The notes below the pieces were generated by a model. It made no database searches. It was given only the letters and a program-made list of their open reading frames with translations, and was not told the origin of the DNA. This document shows, piece by piece, positions 56,705-64,000 of a stretch of DNA of 64,000 nt; within the stretch, counting starts at the first letter, position 1; every line of letters starts with the position of its first letter. The stretch is from Alviniconcha marisindica. Taxonomy: Eukaryota > Mollusca > Gastropoda > Provannidae. The position numbers and the translations under genes were made by a program. The stretch is from assembly GCA_018857735.1 (NCBI GenBank), contig JABMCL010001586.1, positions 744,501-808,500 of the forward strand, in the 5' to 3' direction.

Positions 56705-57545
56705 CTGTCTGTTTATCTGTCTGTCTCTGTCTCTCTCTCTCTCTCCCCCCCTCTCTCTCTCTCTCCCCCTCTCTCTCTCCTCCCCCCTCTCTCTCCTCCC
56801 CCCCTCTCTCTCTCCTCCCCCCTCTCTCTCTCTCCTCCCCCCCCCTCTATCTCTCTCTTCCGCGCGCTCTGTTTCTGCCTGCCTGTCTGCTTCTCTCTGT
56901 CTTTCTCTCTCTTACTTCTCTCCCTGTCTCCCCCTCTCTCTGTCTTTCTCTCTCTTACTTCTCTCCCTGTCTCCCCTCTCTTTGTCTTTCTCTTACTTCT
57001 CTCCCTGTCTCCCCTCTCCTGTCTTCTCTCTCTTACTTCTCTCCCTGTCTCCCCCTCTCTCTTCTTTCTCTCTCTTACTTCTCTCCCTGTCTCCCCCTCT
57101 CTCTGTCTTTCTCTCTCTTCTCTCCCTGTCTCCCCCTCTCTCTGTCTTTCTCTTACTTCTCTCCCTGTCTCCCCCTCTCTTTGTCTTTCTCTCTCTTACT
57201 TCTCTCCCTGTCTCCCCTCTCTCTGTCTTTCTCTTACTTCTCTCCCTGTTCCCCTCTCTGCTTTCTCTCTCTTCTCTCTCCCTGTCTCCCTCTCTGTCTT
57301 CTCTTCTCTCCCTGTCTCCCCTCTCTCCTTTCTCTTACTTTCTCCCTGTCTCCCTCTCTGTCTTCTCTTTCTCTCTGTCTCCCTCTCTCTGTCTTTCTCT
57401 CTTACTTCTCTCCCTGTCTCCCCCTCTCTCTGTCTTTTCTCTCTTACTCTCTCTCCTGTCTCCTCTCTCTGTCTCTTCCTCCTCTCTCTGTCTTTCTCTT
57501 ACTTCTCTCTCCTGTCTCCCTCTCTCTGTCTCTTTTCTCTCAGTC
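56705..57545. repeat. polypyrimidine minisatellite (~43-bp period)
   Basis: Units are CTTACTTCTCTCCCTGTCTC followed by CCCTCTCTCTGTCTTTCTCT with many indels. The left 200 bases are CT runs with C blocks. Long open frames are composition artefacts. Confidence 0.93.
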
Positions 57546-57739
57546 ACCGTCACACCTCCTACAGGCACGCAAACATACATGCACGCACGCGCAAACGCAC
57601 ACATGCACGCGCCCACACATTCATACACACACATAGATACACCGACAAGCAACCTCCACCCGGACACCAGCTCAACTCTTGAAAAGAAATACCTCTAAAC
57701 ACAACGACTTACAAGTAATGAATGCTGGACAGTGATTCT

Positions 57740-58330
57740 TTGTAATTAAAATGATGTGAGCAAGTAGAATCAAAATGATGTGAACAAGTAGAATCAAAAT
57801 GACGAGCAAGTAGAATCAAAATGATGTCAGCAAATAGAACCAAAATGACGAGCATGTAGAATCAAAATGATGTCAGCAAGTAGAATCAAAATGTCAGCAA
57901 GTAGAACCAAAATGACGAGCAAGTAGAATCAAAATGATGTGAACAAGTAGAACCAAAATGACGAGCAAGTAGAATCAAAATGATGTGAACAAGTAGAATC
58001 AAAATGACGAGCAAGTAGAATCAAAATGTCAGCAAGTAGAACCAAAATGACGAGCAAGTAGAATCAAAATGATGTGAACAAGTAGAACCAAAATGACGAG
58101 CAAGTAGAATCAAAATGATGTGAACAAGTAGAATCAAAATGACGAGCAAGTAGAATCAAAATGTCCGCTAGTAGAATCAAAATGACGAGCAAGTAGAATC
58201 AAAATGACGAGCAAGCGGAACCAAGATGATGAGATCTAGTAGAATAGAAATGATGTAGTCAAGTAAAATGAAAATGATCTAAATCGAGTAAAATAAAACT
58301 GACGTAAATCAAGTAGAATCAAGCTGGTGA
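57740..58330. repeat. mixed 22/24-bp minisatellite, about 25 copies
   Basis: Two unit types alternate irregularly: AATCAAAATGACGAGCAAGT+AG (22) and AATCAAAATGATGTGAACAA+GTAG (24), with shorter AAAATGTCAGCAAGTAG units. The right end is diverged. The + strand has few C. Confidence 0.93.
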
Positions 58331-60581
58331 TCTGGAAGAATCAAAATCAGAAAGTTCAGTCATTGAGGGCCAAGCTTAAGACCAAGGTTTTTCTTGGGAT
58401 TCATGGTGGGGTGTTGAGGTGGGGTGGGGAGTGGGTGAGGGGGGCGCAACTTTGCAGGAGGTGAAACCAGTTGACAGTGCCAGAAGCAAAGGTGGAATGA
58501 AGAGTGAAGGAGGAGCGCCTGTTTGCTGAGACGTCTGGGAAGAGGGTGTGGCGGTTCCGGGCAAATAGTCGCCGTGCTGTCAGGGCGGCAGGCTGCTTGC
58601 AGGTCGGAAGCTGGAGACTGGCCCTGTGGAAATGACGTCACGTCCGCAACCCCTTCCGCCCGGCTTTAATCTCACGTCGGCTCTGTCCCTGTAACGCCAT
58701 GCACACGTCGTCCGTTTTCAACAAAAGCGACCTCAGATCTCTCAAATATGAAATTAAAAACAACCTGGTAGCAGCGCAATTTAAACATCCAAAGCTGCTC
58801 GAACTAATCGGGATATGCGCCATGCAAGTGTTACTTGGCTGATGGAGAGAAATGTAATATACTTTACGCTGCCAAACGTGGCTTATTTTAAGAATGACCC
58901 CAGTTTGTTGACAGCCCACAAGCTCCTCGTGTCGTATCGCCTTACTGGCTCGCGCTCTTCCAACAAACCGCCCCGACTGAGCTGGTCGCGGAAACAGACC
59001 TAGTCACGTGATTAAAGGTCAAGGTGATGAGGAGTGTCGATGGAAACTAACAATTTTTCCGCAAGCTACATCGTGCATTACGTGCACCACGACTTCTGCC
59101 GCTGACACTGTTTGCTGAGCAAAGAAAATGAAGACGCCGACATGTCTGACAGGACGGAATTAACTGGAACCGGTAGGCAGGCTCGGTCTGCCCGTCTGTG
59201 GAATCAGACGATCGACAAGGGGTGCAGGCCTTCTGAGCCAAAGTTTACATGGAGGGGGGCGGGGTCAGTGTGAAAGGGTGGGTAGGAGGGTGTAAAATGA
59301 CCTGCAGAAACAGGGCCCCCCTTTGGTGTGATAACGGAGACAGCAATGAAGACGCCGTCTGACTGGCTGGAGCATGAAGCCTACGCTACACGTCTTGCCA
59401 GTCGTTGACGGATATGTTAATTAACACCTTGGACTTGTAACCAGGCCAGGTCAGCAGACTACGTAGGTGAAGTGTTGCTTAATGTCCTCAGATGTCAGTT
59501 GACATATTAGGGACAAGTTGTGACCAATGCCGAAGCACGGTTCAATAATTCTTTACGTCCACGGAAACCAGAAGGCTCGTTAGGACGGACAGCCCAGGAC
59601 GGCCACCTCGACTCTCACACAGCTCCTGAACTATGCAGACTACGTAGCTTTAAGGGTGGCTATTTCTCTGCTGCGGCCGGTTTTCCGTCAGGCCCGTTCA
59701 GCGGGCCATGTAACATGTACAATGATGGCTTCTTCTCCGCTGCGGGCGGCTTTCCGCCATGGAAGCAATTGCAGACCAAATGGGTTGTGAAGGGGCAGCC
59801 ACTTGGACAGAAAATGCCGAGCGTTGATGGAGGTAACTGCGGTGGGCGGAGGGAGAAGAAGAAAACGGAGAGAAGGCAACATAACAGAATAAATGCAGTA
59901 AAGAATAGGCAGATACACCACGAAACTCGGTAGATGAGTGATTCATGATTGATTTTTTTCATCTATCGACCAGTTTTGATTGAGAATGATTAATGGTTTC
60001 ATTTTGACCAACTGATCGATTGATTAATTGATACATCGATCTTAAATCTTAAATTTTGATTGATTCACAAAATTTGTGTTTACTCTCATCTGGTGAAAAA
60101 GATTGTTTGCTTCCAAGTTATGTTTTTTGTTTTGTTTCTATTCATCTTTCTGATACATTGCTGGCGGATAAAAAAAGATATTTTAAAAATGTGTGTGTGT
60201 GTGTGGGGGGGGGGCAGACACCTTGATTCTACCACGTGACACGGGGTTTCTGGCGACCTGCTATTTTATATTAAGAAGCGATATCACCTGACAAGCCAGC
60301 CTCGCCAAGTAGGCTTTGACACAAGGGAGACAAACTGCTTTAGGAGCGGACCCCACCCCACCCCCCGGCCCGTCCTCCGCCCATCTCTCCCCCCTCCCTC
60401 CCCATTGCTGCTGCCATTGTGCCCTCAGCTACTGCTGGGGTATCGGGGTACATAAAACAGACAAGCAATCAAAGCGAAACACTCGAAAGTAAAATCTGTG
60501 TTTGTGAGTATTGCCATAACCTTTGCTGATACAGTGACTGGACTGTAACTTTAACCTTTTGTTTATTTCCCCCATTGACAG
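58331..60581. other. 2.2 kb of unique sequence, no gene recognised
   Basis: The longest repeat-poor stretch in the right half. A plus-strand frame at 59,520-59,933 (137 codons) contains two similar segments, GGYFSAAAGFP and DGFFSAAGGFP, from an internal duplication of about 69 bp; I recognise no family. G-run at 60,207 and C-rich patch at 60,355-60,400. Confidence 0.4.
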
Positions 60582-60593
60582 GCCCACAGGAGG
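60582..60593 (+). other. possible 12-nt microexon (speculative)
   Basis: GCCCACAGGAGG lies between TTTATTTCCCCCATTGACAG (acceptor with pyrimidine tract) and GTGAGT (donor). A TTTAAC branch-like word is about 30 bases upstream. Supported only by splice-signal shape. Confidence 0.22.
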
Positions 60594-60603
60594 GTGAGTA
60601 GAC

Positions 60604-61445
60604 AAGAGGCAGTTTCTGTTGACTGTGTTCCTGTGTCTGTTGACTGTGTTCCTGTGCTTGTTGACTGTGTTCCTGTGTCTGTTGACTGTGTGTGTCTGTT
60701 GACTGTGTTCCTGTGCTTGTTGACTGTGTGTTCCTGTGTTGGTGCTGTGCTGTTGCTGTGTTCCTGTGCTTGTTGACTGTGTTCTGTGTCTGTTGACTGT
60801 GTTCCTGTGTCTGTTGACTGTGTTCCTGTGCTTGTTGACTGTGTTCCTGTGTTGTTGACTGTGTTCCTGTGTCTGTTGACTGTGTTCCTGTGCTTGTTGA
60901 CTGTGTTCCTGTGCTTGTTGACTGTGTTCCTGTGTCTGTTGACTGTGTGTTCCTGTGCTTGTTGACTGTGTTCCTGTGCTTGTTGACTGTGTTCCTGTGT
61001 CTGTTGACTGTGTGTTCCTGTGTCTGTTGACTGTGTTCCTGTGCTTGTTGACTGTGTGTTCCTGTGTCTGTTGACTGTGTTCCTGTGCTTGTTGACTGTC
61101 TTCCTGTGTCTGTTGACTGTGTGTTCCTGTGCTTGTTGACTGTGTTCCTGTGCTTGTAGACTGTGTTCTGTGCTTGTTGACTGTGTGTTCCTGTGTCTGT
61201 TGACTGTGTTCCTGTGCTTGTTGACTGTGTTCCTGTGCTTGTTGACTGTGTTCCTGTGTCTGTTGACTGTGTTCCTGTGCTTGTTGACTGTGTTCCTGTG
61301 CTTGTAGACTGTGTTCTGTGCTTGTTGACTGTGTGTTCCAGTTTCTGTTGACTGTGTTCCTGTGTCTGTTGAATGTGTTCCTGTGCTTGTTGACTTTGTT
61401 CCTGTTTCTGTTGACTGTGTGCTGTGCTTGTTGACTGTGTGTTCC
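60604..61445. repeat. 21-bp minisatellite, about 40 copies
   Basis: The core is GTTCCTGTGCTTGTTGACTG plus T; TGTGTCTGTT and TGTGCTTGTT versions are interspersed, and some units gain GT (GTGTGTTCC). Confidence 0.96.
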
Positions 61446-61457
61446 TCACCGACCGTC

Positions 61458-61885
<428 letters not shown>

Positions 61886-61938
61886 ATTTGTTAACCTTCA
61901 TTCTTGACATCATTTGTCTTTGTTTTCTCCCGCTGCAG

Positions 61939-61953
61939 AACTGCCCTGGAGGT
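61939..61953 (+). other. possible 15-nt microexon (speculative)
   Basis: AACTGCCCTGGAGGT lies between TTTGTTTTCTCCCGCTGCAG (strong acceptor) and GTAAGT (strong donor). Supported only by splice-signal shape; of the three candidates this has the best flanks. Confidence 0.25.
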
Positions 61954-62034
61954 GTAAGTATAACAGGATTCCGTTTTTTGCTCCTTCAGTTGAGCTCTGC
62001 TCACTACAGCAGGCCGCGCCGATGGCTCGCCTTT

Positions 62035-62715
62035 GCCCTGACTGTGTACTGAAGTTTGTCTGTGATGTAGACTGTGTACTGAAGTTTGTCTGTAATGTAG
62101 ACTGTGTACTGAAGTTTGTCAGTAATGTAGACTGTGTACTGAAGTTTGTCTGTGATGTAGACTGTGTACTGAAGTTTGTCAGTAATGTAGACTGTGTACT
62201 GAAGTTTGCCAGTAATGTAGATTGTGTACTGAAGTTTGTCAGTGATGTAGACTGTGTACTGAAGTTTGTCTGTGATGTAGACTGTGTACTGAAGTTTGTC
62301 AGTAATGTAGACTGTGTACTGAAGTTTGCCAGTAATGTAGATTGTGTACTGAAGTTTGTCAGTGATGTAGACTGTGTACTGATGTTTGTCAGTAATGTAG
62401 ACTGTGTACTGAAGTTTGTCAGTAATGTAGATTGTGTACTGAAGTTTGTCAGTAATGTAGACTGTGTACTGAAGTTTGTCAGTAATGTAGACTGTGTACT
62501 GAAGTTTGTCTGTGATGTAGACTGTGTACTGAAGTTTGTCAGTAATGTAGATTGTGTACTGAAGTTTGTCAGTAATGTAGACTGTGTACTGAAGTTTGTC
62601 AGTGATGTAGACTGTGTACTGAAGTTTGTCAATGATGTAGATTGTGTACTGATATTGTGTACTGAAGTTTGTCAGTAATGTAGATTGTGTACTGAGGTTT
62701 GTCAATAATGTATCA
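62035..62715. repeat. 30-bp minisatellite, about 22 copies
   Basis: Units read CTGTGTACTGAAGTTTGTCA then GTAATGTAGA, with GTGATG, TCTGT and GCCAGT variants. A run of about six units seems to occur twice (62,100-62,280 and 62,220-62,400 share variant order). Open on both strands because the period is a multiple of 3. Confidence 0.97.
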
Positions 62716-62919
62716 ACTTATTCAAATCTTCCTGCTGTCACCTTCACTCTCCTGGTATCGATCGTTCTTTTTACACGATTGTCCGTTAAATCCAGTTGCT
62801 GTGTCTTGATGGCGTCAGTGGTTGGGTTGGGTGGTCAGTGGAGGGTGTTACACACCCACCGGCACTGTCAGTTTTCACCACGCCCCTTTCTTTCAGCACG
62901 TGTTTGGCCGATCAGCCAG

Positions 62920-63385
62920 TCACCGGCCCTTGACCCGTGTCAACAGTCTTGTCGTTCATTGTCTTATCTGGCTCTGTGTCTTGACCCGTGTCAACAGTCT
63001 TGTCGTTCATTGTTTTATCTGGCTGGCTGTCCTGACCCGTGTCAACAGTCTTGTCGTTCATTGTCTTATCTGGCTCTGTCTTGACCCGTGTCAACAGTCT
63101 TGTCGTTCATTGTCTTATCTGGCTCTGTGTCTTGACCCGTGTCAACAGTCTTTTCGTTCATTGTCTTATCTGGCTGTCTGTCCTGACCCGTGTCAACAGT
63201 CTTGTCGTTCATTGTCTTATCTGGCTGTCTGTCCTGACCCGTGTCAACAGTCTTGTCGTTCATTGTCTTATCTGGCTGTCTGTCCTGACCCGTGTCAACA
63301 GTCTTGTCGTTCATTGTCTTATCTGGCTGTCTGTCCTGACCCGTGTCAACAGTCTTGTCGTTCATTGTCTTATCTGGCTCTGTCT
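62920..63385. repeat. 51-bp minisatellite, 9 copies
   Basis: Units read CTGACCCGTGTCAACAGTCT, TGTCGTTCATTGTCTTATCT, GGCTGTCTGTC. The right five copies are almost identical; GGCTCTGTGTCTTGACCC variants are on the left. Confidence 0.97.
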
Positions 63386-63520
63386 TTTCAGTAACACTTG
63401 CCGTAGTCAGCGCGTGTTACCGGCGTCACGACTGCTTTGCCTTATCTGGCTATCTTTTCAGTAATACTGGCCGTAGTCAGCGCGTGTTACCGGCGTCACG
63501 ACTGCTTTGCCTTACTGCAG
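63386..63520. repeat. 69-bp tandem duplication, 2 copies
   Basis: Two near-identical copies (TTTTCAGTAACACTTGCCGT, AGTCAGCGCGTGTTACCGGC, GTCACGACTGCTTTGCCTTA). The unit ends in CTTATCTGGCTAT, text shared with the adjoining 51-bp array. Confidence 0.93.
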
Positions 63521-63899
63521 CGTGACCCTCCAGTAGGACTCATTAAAAGCGGCCCTGGCCGATTAGTGACGTCATTCAAGTACAGACATGCCTCCTGCCT
63601 AGTCTTCTATTATGTCTCTAGTTTAAGAACTAAAAGCTCATTTGATTGGCAACAGTAGAAATCTGTGACAGTCACTAATGCCTAAAGTTCACTAAAGTCA
63701 CAGGAAGCAATTAACGCGTAGTCATGCTTTTTGTTTCATTAGCTTATTGACGTGTCAATTACTCAACCAATCAGAAATAATTGTGTCACTTCCGTCGATT
63801 GAATCATCGTGTAATGAATGTATCGGTGATACAGACTAAGAATGGAGCCTCGCGGCATTTCAGAGAAAGAGTGTCCTGTGTAACAACGACAACAACAAT
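63521..63899. other. unique sequence, nothing recognised
   Basis: Ordinary complexity; no gene recognised. Confidence 0.4.
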
Positions 63900-64000
63900 G
63901 CCAATAAACATGACGGTCACGGGTGTCAGATGTAATTGCAGTAATGCTAATAAACATGACGGTCACGGGTGTCAGATGTAATTGCAGTAATGCTAATAAA
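63900..64000. repeat. 46-bp tandem repeat, at least 2 copies, cut by window end
   Basis: Units read ATAAACATGACGGTCACGGG, TGTCAGATGTAATTGCAGTA, ATGCTA; the array continues beyond the window. Confidence 0.92.

Noticed and set aside
59520..59933. 137-codon plus-strand frame with two GFFSAA-GFP segments
   Set aside because: No start context, no recognised family; the repeat is a simple internal duplication. Could be coding, but nothing in the sequence decides it.

Overview
This is a repeat-saturated stretch of animal nuclear DNA. I find no intact protein-coding host gene, no rRNA gene and no tRNA gene. The organism is most likely an invertebrate, probably a lophotrochozoan such as a marine gastropod. 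I infer this from the mix of CR1/L2-type LINE fragments, a Gypsy-class LTR element, a tRNA-derived SINE head, very long (AC)n and (AG)n tracts, and a high density of minisatellites. The species cannot be named from the sequence alone.

Tandem repeats dominate. Summing my own boundaries, micro- and minisatellites cover about 30 kb of the 64 kb (roughly 47%; a hand estimate). There are about 45 separate minisatellites with units of 14 to 69 bp. The largest are a C-rich array at 33.19-37.83 kb (about 4.6 kb), a 30-bp array at 23.97-25.82 kb, a polypyrimidine array at 18.12-19.84 kb, a G-rich array at 8.06-9.44 kb and a 38-bp array at 42.63-43.68 kb. The very long open frames in these arrays (up to about 1,280 codons) are artefacts of low-complexity or period-3n repeats and are not annotated as genes.

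Mobile elements form four islands. At 5.88-7.84 kb lies a 5'-truncated LINE with reverse-transcriptase motifs (+). At 11.69-13.14 kb lies a second LINE (+) whose YADD motif reads YADA. It meets a third LINE fragment (-, 13.14-14.04 kb) tail to tail. At 14.96-16.91 kb is a composite of an endonuclease C-terminus (+), an RT fingers fragment (-), and an SGNH-esterase ORF1 (+) followed by a LINE-like 3' UTR with no ORF2 between. At 48.96-51.40 kb are a degraded Gypsy-class gag/protease/pre-RT fragment (-) and another LINE 3' end (-). A tRNA-like SINE head sits at 20.8 kb (-). All copies carry frameshifts or stops and look dead.

Unique DNA lies mainly at 10.15-10.75, 19.84-22.44, 26.77-28.77, 29.60-31.83, 32.11-33.19, 39.16-39.93, 44.91-47.29, 52.33-53.2 and 58.33-60.6 kb. 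A cluster of YY1-, NRF1- and ETS-like motifs at 46.89-46.95 kb is the best promoter candidate. Very short acceptor-donor cassettes at 56.64, 60.58 and 61.94 kb (9, 12 and 15 nt, all +) could be microexons of a gene spread through the right-hand side; this is speculative. Nothing resembles a defence system, a biosynthetic cluster or a CRISPR array. The less ordinary items are the interlocked inverted repeats at 14.47-14.57 kb, the ORF2-less esterase LINE, the extreme C-rich array, and the recurrent coincidence of LINE 5' ends with (CT)n or (CTGT)n tracts.
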